From contig CAZCJA010000022.1 in NCBI GenBank assembly GCA_964499015.1, forward strand, positions 1 to 31,502: a stretch of 31,502 nucleotides of DNA. Reading direction: 5' to 3'. The notes under the pieces were generated by a model. That model saw only the letters and a list, made by a program, of their open reading frames with translations, searched no databases and was not told where the DNA came from. The position numbers and the translations under genes were made by a program. Origin of the DNA: CAZCJA01 sp964499015. GTDB lineage: Bacteria; Elusimicrobiota; Elusimicrobia; F11. Each line of letters opens with the position of its first letter. The first letter of the stretch is position 1. Of this stretch, positions 1-6,791 are shown one piece after another.

Positions 1-968
1 TTGGGTTCGCGGCCATTTTTATGGCGCTCTTCTGCTATGAAATGGCGCTTGTTTTTTACAACGCGTTTTTGACCGACGTGACGGACGCGCCCAACGCGGG
101 CCGCGTTTCCGGGTTCGGTTTTGCGCTCGGTTATATCGGCGGCGGGTTGTGCCTGGCGCTCAATATGGCGATGATGGGCAACCCCGCGCTTTTCGGGCTG
201 CCGGGGGGCGACGGCACCTTGCCTGTGCGTGCGAGCGTGGGTGTGGCCGGCGTGTGGTGGCTCCTGTTTTCGATTCCGATGGTGCTGTGGGTGCGCGACC
301 GCACCCCTTCCGGCGTGCAAGACCCCGGCACGATCGGCCAGGTTTTTACCGGCGCGCTGAAGGCGCTGGCCGCCGCGTGGAAAAGCGTGGCCGCTCTAAA
401 AGACGTGAAGCGCTTTCTCATTTCCTACCTGATTTTTAACGACGGCATACAGACGATCATTCTTATGGCTTCCATTTTCGGCGCGAAGGAACTCGGCATG
501 TCCACCGCGCAGCTGGCGCTGGTGTATCTTATGGTCCAATTCGTGGCGTTCGGCGGGGCGATGGTGTTTGGCCGGCTGGCCGACTCGTGGAGTCACCGCA
601 ATGTCCTGCTGGTCACGCTGGTTGTGTACACGGTTTTGATTGCGTGGGCGGTATTCATGAAAACATCATGGGAATTCTGGACCATGGGCGCGATCATCGG
701 CCTGGTTTTGGGCGGATCCCAAGCCGCGGCGCGCTCGCTTTTTGCGGTGATGATCCCGGCCGAGCGCTCAGGTGAGTTCTTTGCCCTGTATGCGGTGGTG
801 GGCAAAGCGGCGGCCCTGATAGGACCCGCCGTGTTCGGTGTCGTTAGTCAATTTTTGGGCCTGCGCGCCGGCATCGCCTCGCTTTTGCTCTTCTTTATCG
901 TGGGCGGAATTCTTCTTTTTACCGTCGATGAAAAAAGAGGGCGCGCCACCCATCCGGGTGTGTCTTAA
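1..968 (+). CDS. MFS transporter, UMF1 (Atg22-like) family, 5'-truncated
   Basis: The C-terminal part of a major facilitator permease; the reading frame is open from base 3, so the true start lies left of the window. About 320 residues are visible with roughly eight to nine hydrophobic helices. The segment FNDGIQTIILMASIFGAKEL, followed by a GRLADSWSHR loop, matches the UMF1/Atg22-like group, in which a YNDG/FNDG helix start and a G-R-x-x-D cytoplasmic loop are typical. The group is thought to export small solutes at the inner membrane, and no substrate can be named here. The gene ends with TAA at 966-968, and a possible promoter for the hemerythrin gene lies directly after it. Family assignment is fairly sure, substrate unknown. 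Confidence 0.8.
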   Translation, partial: GFAAIFMALFCYEMALVFYNAFLTDVTDAPNAGRVSGFGFALGYIGGGLCLALNMAMMGNPALFGLPGGDGTLPVRASVGVAGVWWLLFSIPMVLWVRDRTPSGVQDPGTIGQVFTGALKALAAAWKSVAALKDVKRFLISYLIFNDGIQTIILMASIFGAKELGMSTAQLALVYLMVQFVAFGGAMVFGRLADSWSHRNVLLVTLVVYTVLIAWAVFMKTSWEFWTMGAIIGLVLGGSQAAARSLFAVMIPAERSGEFFALYAVVGKAAALIGPAVFGVVSQFLGLRAGIASLLLFFIVGGILLFTVDEKRGRATHPGVS

Positions 969-970
969 GA

Positions 971-976
971 TAGAAT
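971..976 (+). promoter_or_regulatory. Candidate -10 box for the hemerythrin gene (possibly leaderless)
   Basis: TAGAAT lies 11 nt before the ATG at 988. The gap (GGCCCTTCCC plus one base) has no Shine-Dalgarno sequence. A start of transcription about 7 nt after the box would leave only a few leader bases. No convincing -35 box is visible, so this rests on the -10 box and on the same spacing seen at the hexomutase gene. Confidence 0.35.
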
Positions 977-987
977 AGGCCCTTCCC

Positions 988-1497
988 ATGAAAATTACCG
1001 ACCGCCTCATCGGCGACCATAAAACTTTTTTGAAGATGGGCCAGGAAATCGATGACATATCGAACCAGCCCGCCTCGGCGCGCGATCACCGCAAACTTTT
1101 GCGCGTGGTCGAGCTGTTTAAAGACCATTTGCTCATTCACGCGTGGTTTGAGGACAACTTTTATTATCCGCCGGTCCGCGCCGCCGTGCGAGCCGCGCCC
1201 ATGCCGCCGCTAAACGAAACCTACATGGACCACTTGGACCATGAACACAAAACCGTCGACGCGTATTTGGACCAGTTGGAAAACGAGGTGAAGGCGTCGC
1301 CGTTGGTCCACACCTGGCCGCAGACCTTCGCGTTGTTCTTTCATGGACTCAAGTCCCATATGCGCCGGGAAGAATCCGAATTGTTTCCTCTGTCGGAAAA
1401 ATTGTTGGGCGAGCTGCGCCTGCATGAACTTTCCGACGAGATGGAAAAACAGCGCAAAAGCGCCCCGGCCATCCGCGTGCACACGCGGCTCCACTAA
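988..1497 (+). CDS. Hemerythrin-like HHE cation-binding domain protein
   Basis: A 169-residue, probably cytoplasmic four-helix protein. It has the spaced His/Glu pattern of the hemerythrin HHE family: D10-H11 near the start, H47xxxH51xxxE55 in helix two, D81-H82xxD84-H85-E86-H87 in helix three, and HGLKSHMRREESELFP in helix four. Such residues bind a di-iron centre. Known members sense or carry O2 or NO or handle iron; the role here cannot be chosen from sequence. No membrane segment or fused output domain is seen. It lies between a transporter and mnmG, with 2 nt to mnmG, so it may be co-transcribed with mnmG. The ATG at 988 has no Shine-Dalgarno sequence. Confidence 0.8.
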   Translation: MKITDRLIGDHKTFLKMGQEIDDISNQPASARDHRKLLRVVELFKDHLLIHAWFEDNFYYPPVRAAVRAAPMPPLNETYMDHLDHEHKTVDAYLDQLENEVKASPLVHTWPQTFALFFHGLKSHMRREESELFPLSEKLLGELRLHELSDEMEKQRKSAPAIRVHTRLH

Positions 1498-1499
1498 TA

Positions 1500-3356
1500 A
1501 TGAAAATTCATCCCACCACGTTCGACGTCATTGTCATCGGTTCCGGGCACGCTTCCATTGAGGCGGCGCTGGCGCCGGCGCGCATGGGTCTTAGCGTCCT
1601 CATGATGACCATGGACCCCGCGAAGATCGGAGAGATGTCCTGCAACCCGGCCATCGGTGGAACCGCCAAAGGCCAGCTCGTCCGCGAGATCGACGCTTTG
1701 GGTGGGGAGATGGGCAAGGCCACCGACCAGGCCGCCATGCAATTTCGGATGCTGAACCGGGGCAAAGGCCCCGCCGTTTGGAGCCCCCGGGCCCAGTGCG
1801 ACCGGGTTAAATACCGGCAAATAATGACCAAAACCGTCACACAGCAGTCACATTTGACGGTCCTCGCTGGGGAATGTGTGGATATCTCTGTGGATAACCT
1901 GGGGGTGACGGGTGTCGTCGATAACCAGGGCGTTTTTTACCGCTCCAAGGCTGTTATTTTGGGAACAGGCACCTTTTTGAAGGGTTTGCTCCACTGCGGG
2001 CTGGACCATACCCCGGGCGGTCGCCGCGGCGAACCGCCGGCGGCCACGCTGTCGGATGCGCTGCGGCGTTTGGGCTTCGAGATCGGACGGCTGAAGACGG
2101 GCACGCCGATGAGACTCGACGGCCGCACGATCGATTACTCCAAATGTGAAATGCAGCCGGGCGACGAAAACCCGGTGCCGTTCTCGCACCGCACGCGGGC
2201 GCTGCCGCAAAAACAAATTCCCTGCTGGCTCACGCACACCAACAAAACCACGCACGACATCATCCGCAACAATTTGGACCGCTCGCCGATTTATTCGGGC
2301 AAGATCAACGTCACCGGGGTGCGCTACTGCCCGTCGATTGAAGACAAGATCATGAAGTTCCCGCATCACGAGCGCCACCACATCTTCATCGAACCCGAAG
2401 GTTACGCGACCGATGAGGTGTACATCAACGGACTGTTCACGAGTCTGCCCGCGGACGTGCAGGAAAAAGTGGTGCACTCGATTCCCGGTTTGGAAGAGGC
2501 CAAATTTATCCGCTATGGCTACGCGGTCGAATACGATTACTGCCCGCCGACACAGCTCACGGAAACGCTCGAAACAAAACGCGTGCCCGGTCTTTATTTC
2601 GCGGGCCAGTTAAACGGCACCACCGGCTACGAAGAGGCCGCGGGCCAGGGGCTGATCGCCGGCATCAACGCCGCGCTCAAGATTAAAGGCGAGCCGCCGC
2701 TCATTCTGCAGCGCGATGACGCTTACCTCGGCGTGATGATCGACGACCTGATCACCAAAGGCGTCACCGAGCCATATCGCCTCTTAACGAGCCGCGCCGA
2801 ATACCGGTTGCATTTGCGTTGGGACAACGCCGACCTTCGTTTGATGGATTATGGGCGCCGCGTCGGCTTGGTCGAGGACAAAACCCACAAAGAATTTCAG
2901 AAATATCGCCGCCGCGTGGCCAAGATATTGAGTGAGCCGGAAAAACTTGGATCTCCGATGGCCCCTCACCCTGCCCTCTCCCGGATGGGAGAGGGTGTGG
3001 GAGCGGGCGACCCGCTCTCCACGTTCGATATTGGGGAGGGCCCGTGGTCGCAGACCAGCGAGGACTATCAGGTGTGGGTGCAGCACAAATACGCGGGCTA
3101 CATGGAACGCGAGCGCGCGGAGATCGGGCGCTTCCGCAATTTGGAAGCAAAAAAGATTCCGGCGAATTTTGATTTCAACAAAGTCCACGGACTTTTGCTC
3201 GAAGCGCGCGAAAAATTCAATAAGATCCGCCCGAGTTCGGTGGGCATGGCGTCGCGCATTTCCGGCGTCACGCCGGCGGATCTTAGCGCCTTGATGATTT
3301 TCTTAAAACGGTACGAGCAACCGCTCGGGGAGGAAACACGTGTCGTCAATAAATGA
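1500..3356 (+). CDS. mnmG: tRNA uridine-5-carboxymethylaminomethyl synthesis enzyme MnmG (GidA)
   Basis: FAD protein that, with MnmE, makes the cmnm5 group on the wobble uridine of certain tRNAs. It has 618 residues, normal for the family. Visible signatures are the FAD-binding GSGHASIEAA near residue 14 (usually GGGHAGCEAA), CNPAIGGTAKG, the RYCPSIEDKI motif, GQLNGTTGYEEAAGQG, and EPYRLLTSRAEYRL. The C-terminal helical domain is complete, with KYAGY, EAREKFNKIRP and the final SRISGVTPAD segment. Residues of about 488-506 are encoded by a REP-like palindrome in place of the usual sequence between the FAD-domain end and KYAGY (see repeat entry). The frame stays open through it. There is no Shine-Dalgarno sequence before ATG 1500. 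The stop overlaps the rsmG start by 17 nt, the common mnmG-rsmG pairing. Confidence 0.96.
   Translation: MKIHPTTFDVIVIGSGHASIEAALAPARMGLSVLMMTMDPAKIGEMSCNPAIGGTAKGQLVREIDALGGEMGKATDQAAMQFRMLNRGKGPAVWSPRAQCDRVKYRQIMTKTVTQQSHLTVLAGECVDISVDNLGVTGVVDNQGVFYRSKAVILGTGTFLKGLLHCGLDHTPGGRRGEPPAATLSDALRRLGFEIGRLKTGTPMRLDGRTIDYSKCEMQPGDENPVPFSHRTRALPQKQIPCWLTHTNKTTHDIIRNNLDRSPIYSGKINVTGVRYCPSIEDKIMKFPHHERHHIFIEPEGYATDEVYINGLFTSLPADVQEKVVHSIPGLEEAKFIRYGYAVEYDYCPPTQLTETLETKRVPGLYFAGQLNGTTGYEEAAGQGLIAGINAALKIKGEPPLILQRDDAYLGVMIDDLITKGVTEPYRLLTSRAEYRLHLRWDNADLRLMDYGRRVGLVEDKTHKEFQKYRRRVAKILSEPEKLGSPMAPHPALSRMGEGVGAGDPLSTFDIGEGPWSQTSEDYQVWVQHKYAGYMERERAEIGRFRNLEAKKIPANFDFNKVHGLLLEAREKFNKIRPSSVGMASRISGVTPADLSALMIFLKRYEQPLGEETRVVNK
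2962..3017. repeat. REP-like palindromic element inside mnmG
   Basis: CCCTCTCCC (2974-2982) and GGGAGAGGG (2987-2995) form a perfect 9-bp inverted repeat around GGAT. Directly after it GAGCGGG (3001-3007) and CCCGCTC (3011-3017) form a perfect 7-bp hairpin around CGA. The flanking CCCTCACCCTG and GTGTGGGAG partly extend the first stem. This C/T-rich then G/A-rich palindrome resembles the REP-like 'CCCTCTCCC' elements scattered in many bacterial genomes. It is read in frame and adds residues such as PHPALSRMGEGVGAGD to the protein. Confidence 0.75.
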
Positions 3357-4077
3357 CAATTGGGCCACAGTACTGCAGAAGGCATTGGCGCGCTGGGACG
3401 TGGCGCTGCCGGCGGACGGGCTCGAATTTTTCAAAATTCATTTGGACGAACTGCTCTTGTGGAACGAGAAGATCAATTTAACCGCGTTCAGCCAGCCGGA
3501 GCACATCGCGCTCGGCCATTTCGCGGATTCCTTGGCGCCGATGATCACCGAGGAAGTTTTCAAGGCCAAGAACGCACGCGCCATCGACATCGGCACGGGC
3601 GCCGGCTTCCCGGGCTTGCCTCTAAAGATTGCCAATCCGCATTGGCACATGTCCCTTATCGAATCCACCGGCAAGAAATGCGATTTTCTGCGCGCCGTGA
3701 TCGCCGGCATGGAACTCAATCACGTGGACGTGTATTGGAAGCGCTCCGAAGAACTCGCGCACGAAAAAGAACACCGCGAGAAATACGATTTCGCGTTCGC
3801 CCGCGCGCTTTCGAGCCTGTCCACGCTGATCGAATACGGCTTGCCGTTTCTCAAAGTCGGCGGCTACTTGATCGCGCACCGCGGCCGCACCGCGGCCGAC
3901 GAAGCCTCGCGCGTTAATGTGGCGCTGGAAGAGTTGGGCGGGGAAATCAGCGAGATTAAGCATTATGACATCACGGGCCTCGGCGGCTCGCGCGCGCTGG
4001 TGCTGATTAAAAAAGTCAAAACGTCGTCCAAGCATTACCCGCGCCGCACCGGCGTCGCCGCACGCCGCCCGCTCTGA
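3340..4077 (+). CDS. rsmG: 16S rRNA (guanine527-N7)-methyltransferase RsmG (GidB)
   Basis: SAM-dependent methyltransferase that makes m7G527 in 16S rRNA in the cytoplasm. It has 245 residues. The N-terminal helix carries LLLWNEKINLTA, and the SAM-binding loop is DIGTGAGFPGLPLKIANP, followed by the RALSSL segment after the FAR motif; all are family hallmarks. The C-terminal end KHYPRRTGVAARRPL matches the usual YPRRxGxPxKxPL tail. The start is GTG at 3340, with a strong GGGGAGG at 3328-3334, so it begins 17 nt inside mnmG and translation is probably coupled. Very secure. Confidence 0.96.
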   Translation: MSSINDNWATVLQKALARWDVALPADGLEFFKIHLDELLLWNEKINLTAFSQPEHIALGHFADSLAPMITEEVFKAKNARAIDIGTGAGFPGLPLKIANPHWHMSLIESTGKKCDFLRAVIAGMELNHVDVYWKRSEELAHEKEHREKYDFAFARALSSLSTLIEYGLPFLKVGGYLIAHRGRTAADEASRVNVALEELGGEISEIKHYDITGLGGSRALVLIKKVKTSSKHYPRRTGVAARRPL

Positions 4078-4094
4078 TACGTACGTAGGGGACC

Positions 4095-4766
4095 ATGTTT
4101 CCACTTCGCGATAGCGTCCGCACGCGTACCATTCCGTTCGTTAACCTCACGTTTATAGGCCTCAACCTGTTTATTTTCTTTAAGGAACTCACGCTGGCCA
4201 ACGCCGGCTTTCTTGAGCCGTTCATCCTGCAGTACGGGCTCGTGCCGTCGCGGTTCCTGGGCGACCCGTTCATGCAGTGGACGACGGTGTTTTCATCCAT
4301 GTTTCTGCACGGCGGCTGGATGCACGTGCTCGGCAACATGTGGTTTCTGCTGATCTTCGGGGACAACGTGGAAGACAATATCGGCCACGTTCAATATTTC
4401 TTTTATTACCTGCTGATGGGCATCGGCGCCGCGGCGGCCCAAATCGCCGCCAACCCCGCCGGGCAATTGCCGATGGTGGGCGCCTCCGGCGCGATCGCCG
4501 GAATTTTGGGCAGCTACATCGTGCTCCATCCGCACGGCCGCATCCTAACCGCCGTCCCCATCTTCATGTTCATCCGTCTCATCGAAATTCCCGCGTTCTT
4601 TTTCCTGGGCATATGGTTTCTGATGCAGGCGGTCAACGGCATTGGGTCCGTGTCGCAACTGGCGGAGCGCGGGGAGATGGGCGGCGTGGCCTGGTGGGCG
4701 CACGCGGGCGGGTTTGTCGCCGGCTTTGTCAGCATCTGGTTTTTTAAGCGCCGCCGCACCTGGTAG
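4095..4766 (+). CDS. Rhomboid-family intramembrane serine protease
   Basis: A six- or seven-helix inner-membrane protease of 223 residues. The catalytic dyad is visible: S131 in VGASGAIAGILG and H203 in WWAHAGGFVAGF. The long first loop carries the HGGWMHVLGNMWFL motif that starts helix two in this family (HxxxxHxxxN). The start ATG at 4095 is preceded by AGGGGA. Substrates are unknown. It follows rsmG by 17 nt. The last 222 nt overlap the tail of the comEC-like gene on the other strand; the rhomboid's own tail (IWFFKRRRTW) looks normal, so the rhomboid frame is the one under clear constraint there. Confidence 0.92.
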   Translation: MFPLRDSVRTRTIPFVNLTFIGLNLFIFFKELTLANAGFLEPFILQYGLVPSRFLGDPFMQWTTVFSSMFLHGGWMHVLGNMWFLLIFGDNVEDNIGHVQYFFYYLLMGIGAAAAQIAANPAGQLPMVGASGAIAGILGSYIVLHPHGRILTAVPIFMFIRLIEIPAFFFLGIWFLMQAVNGIGSVSQLAERGEMGGVAWWAHAGGFVAGFVSIWFFKRRRTW

Positions 4767-6713
4767 CTCCACCACGCCCATTTTCTGGGGAATGTAGAGC
4801 GGCGCGTTCCACGGCGGAACGCTCGGGCTGCGCGCGCTGTCGTAACCCAATTCGATCATGGCGCGGGGTTTTAACGTCGAGACGAATGTCTCGCGCCACA
4901 GCATTCGCGCTGAAAACCGTCCGACAACTATCGCCGGTTTAGTTTTCTTGGCCAGCAATTCGTCCTGCTTTTTTAAAGACAACCCGCGAAAGAACAGCAC
5001 GCCGCGCGTCAGCAGCGGCTCCTTCATATTGATAACACGTTCCTCCCAACGGCGCACACGCTTCTCCATAAGAAACGGCATGAGCAGCCGCTCGCGCTGG
5101 TTATCGTCGGGCGCTTGAGGGAAAACAACCAGCGCTTTCTCCGTCGGCGTGCGCACGAGTGTCCAGGTGTGCCGTCCCGCGTCGACAAACGTCAGCGTTT
5201 GTTCGGTCACGCGTTTGTGCGGATCGAACACCACCGCGCCGATTAAGAGCAGCGCGCCGCATCCGCCCGCGATTTGTCCCGCTCGTGCGCGCAAATGAGG
5301 AATGGCTATGCAGAGTAGACCAAAACCAAACAGCCAAACGACTGTCGGCGGGAAAAGCCAGATTTCCCAGCCCGGATGTTTGGCGAAAAATTCCACGACC
5401 CTGAGAATCAGCCGCAAATACCACGCCACCACCGAGGGAACGACCGGCACAAGAAAGCTGGCCACAAACGCGCCGGCCGAGAGCGGCACCACGACCAAAT
5501 TGGCTACGGGGGCGACCGGCGCCATTTTGCGGAAGATCGCCGCGGTGATGGGGAAAAGCCATACGTGCGCGGTCATGGACACCGCGATCGGGCGCAGCGG
5601 CCATTTGAGCCACCACGGTTTTTCAGTAAGCCACGCTTCGAACGGCGGCAAATAATAAAGCAGGCCGAAGACCGTGAGAAACGACATCTGAAAGCCGACG
5701 TCGAACAGCGTGCGCGGCGACGGAATGAGGATCGCGAGAGCGGCGAGTGCCAGCGCGTGGTATGGCTTGTCTTCGCGGGCAATGGCATACGCGAGCGTGC
5801 CGACCGTCGACATGAGCGCCGCGCGCACAATCGGCGGGTCCACGCCGACCAGCAAAACGTACGCCCAAACAGCGGGCAGGGAGCTGAGCATCGCCCAGCG
5901 CCGCGGCAGGCGCAGCAACAAGCGCAGCAGCACATACCACAGAAGCTGCACAAACGCGACGTTGGATCCCGACGCGACCAGAATGTGCATGGTGCCGGAA
6001 TCGCGGAAAAAATCCGCCATCTCCGGATGAAAGCGCGGCCGCGTGCCGAGGACGAGCCCGGAGAGAAGCGCGGCTTCGCGCGGCGGCAGATGTTTTTCGA
6101 ACACGCGGCGCGCCCGTTCTTCCCAGCGCGCGCCCCAGCGAATCAATTGAAAGCGATCCGTGGGGCCCATGTTGTCGATGCGTTCCGTGGAGGCGTACAT
6201 GAGTACATCGACACCGTGGTTTCTCAGGAAGTCGCCGTAATCGAAAGCCCCCGGAACGCGTGCGGCGGGCAATTCTTCAAACCGGCCGGAGACCGACACG
6301 CGGTCGCCCGCTTCCGCGCTGATGTGCGGGCCGATTTTTTTGGGAAACCGCGCCTGCAGCAGCAACGTGCCGCTGAACGAGCGCGCCCAGTCGTCATCGT
6401 CGAAGAAATCGACGGTCTCGACGTCGATCGTGTAGAAGCAGCCGGTCGGCCGCAGGTCGGCGGGGGCGTTGACCACGCCCACCACGCGCCCTGAACGGTT
6501 CGCGGTGGCCGCCAGCGGGGCCGGCGCCGCGTCAAAACGGCCGGCCGCCTTAAGAGCGAGAAGAACCGCGCAATAAAGAATCGTCGCGGCCAAAACAGGC
6601 CGACGCCGCAGATAAAAGATAGGAAAACCGTCCTTTGAAGGGGCACTCCTCCCCACGTTGTCCAGTGGGGAGGTTGGGAGGGGGTAATCGAGGGTGCCGG
6701 CATTATACCCCAC
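4545..6713 (-). CDS. ComEC/Rec2-family DNA-uptake channel-like protein
   Basis: Probable inner-membrane channel of the ComEC/Rec2 family, which moves single-stranded DNA into the cell in competent bacteria. After an N-terminal membrane helix there is a soluble OB-like region (VNAPADLRPTG to ARFPKKIGPHIS), then GLVLGTRPRFHPEMADFFRDSG and MHILVASGSNVAF (near residues 242-254). The latter corresponds to the family's H-I-L-A-V-S-G core motif. Many helices follow, including LFDVGFQMSFLTVFGLLYY. The C-terminal part begins like a ComEC metallo-beta-lactamase domain (FVDAGRHTWTLV) but lacks the HxHxDH metal motif. Residues of about 650-722 overlap the rhomboid gene antisense. The first ~30 codons are REP-derived, so the true start may be downstream (GTG at 6656 or TTG at 6593). 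Confidence 0.82.
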   Translation of the reverse strand: MGYNAGTLDYPLPTSPLDNVGRSAPSKDGFPIFYLRRRPVLAATILYCAVLLALKAAGRFDAAPAPLAATANRSGRVVGVVNAPADLRPTGCFYTIDVETVDFFDDDDWARSFSGTLLLQARFPKKIGPHISAEAGDRVSVSGRFEELPAARVPGAFDYGDFLRNHGVDVLMYASTERIDNMGPTDRFQLIRWGARWEERARRVFEKHLPPREAALLSGLVLGTRPRFHPEMADFFRDSGTMHILVASGSNVAFVQLLWYVLLRLLLRLPRRWAMLSSLPAVWAYVLLVGVDPPIVRAALMSTVGTLAYAIAREDKPYHALALAALAILIPSPRTLFDVGFQMSFLTVFGLLYYLPPFEAWLTEKPWWLKWPLRPIAVSMTAHVWLFPITAAIFRKMAPVAPVANLVVVPLSAGAFVASFLVPVVPSVVAWYLRLILRVVEFFAKHPGWEIWLFPPTVVWLFGFGLLCIAIPHLRARAGQIAGGCGALLLIGAVVFDPHKRVTEQTLTFVDAGRHTWTLVRTPTEKALVVFPQAPDDNQRERLLMPFLMEKRVRRWEERVINMKEPLLTRGVLFFRGLSLKKQDELLAKKTKPAIVVGRFSARMLWRETFVSTLKPRAMIELGYDSARSPSVPPWNAPLYIPQKMGVVELPGAAALKKPDADKAGDKPARVRPPGHAAHLPALRQLRHGPNAVDRLHQKPYAQEKERGNFDETDEHEDGDGG

Positions 6714-6743
6714 CTAGCCTCCCCGTTGTAAAGCACGGGGAGG
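6648..6743. repeat. REPIN-like inverted pair of REP elements
   Basis: Two 26-nt palindromes lie 70 nt apart. The first has CCTCCCCAC (6648-6656), an 8-nt loop and GTGGGGAGG (6665-6673). The second has CCTCCCCGT (6718-6726), an 8-nt loop and ACGGGGAGG (6735-6743). Each is flanked on its inner side by a related tail: TTGGGAGGGGGTA after the first and, read on the minus strand, CTAGGTGGGGTA after the second. The two units are therefore inverted copies of one sequence, the layout of a REPIN or REP doublet. It fills most of the divergent comEC/hexomutase region. Confidence 0.75.
6702..6732 (-). promoter_or_regulatory. Candidate promoter for the comEC-like gene
   Basis: Read on the minus strand, a perfect TATAAT (plus-strand 6702-6707) lies 19 nt after TTTACA (plus-strand 6727-6732). 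Both fall inside the REPIN-like element. If used, transcription would start downstream of the first ATG at 6713, so translation would have to begin at a later codon. The spacer is longer than ideal. Confidence 0.3.
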
Positions 6744-6751
6744 AACCGCGG

Positions 6752-6780
6752 TTGACAATAGTGGTGCGGTGTTCTAGAGT
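6752..6780 (+). promoter_or_regulatory. Candidate sigma-70-type promoter of the hexomutase gene, leaderless
   Basis: TTGACA (6752-6757), a 17-nt spacer, then TAGAGT (6775-6780). The -35 is perfect and the -10 matches four of six positions. The ATG at 6792 is 11 nt after the -10, so a typical start site would leave a leader of only about 5 nt, and no Shine-Dalgarno sequence is present. It begins about 9 nt outside the REPIN-like element. Confidence 0.6.
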
Positions 6781-6791
6781 GCGGCCCCACT

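Noticed and set aside
5376..6494. 372-codon open frame on the plus strand
   Set aside because: Antisense to the ComEC-like gene and very rich in Arg, Glu and His; a shadow frame.
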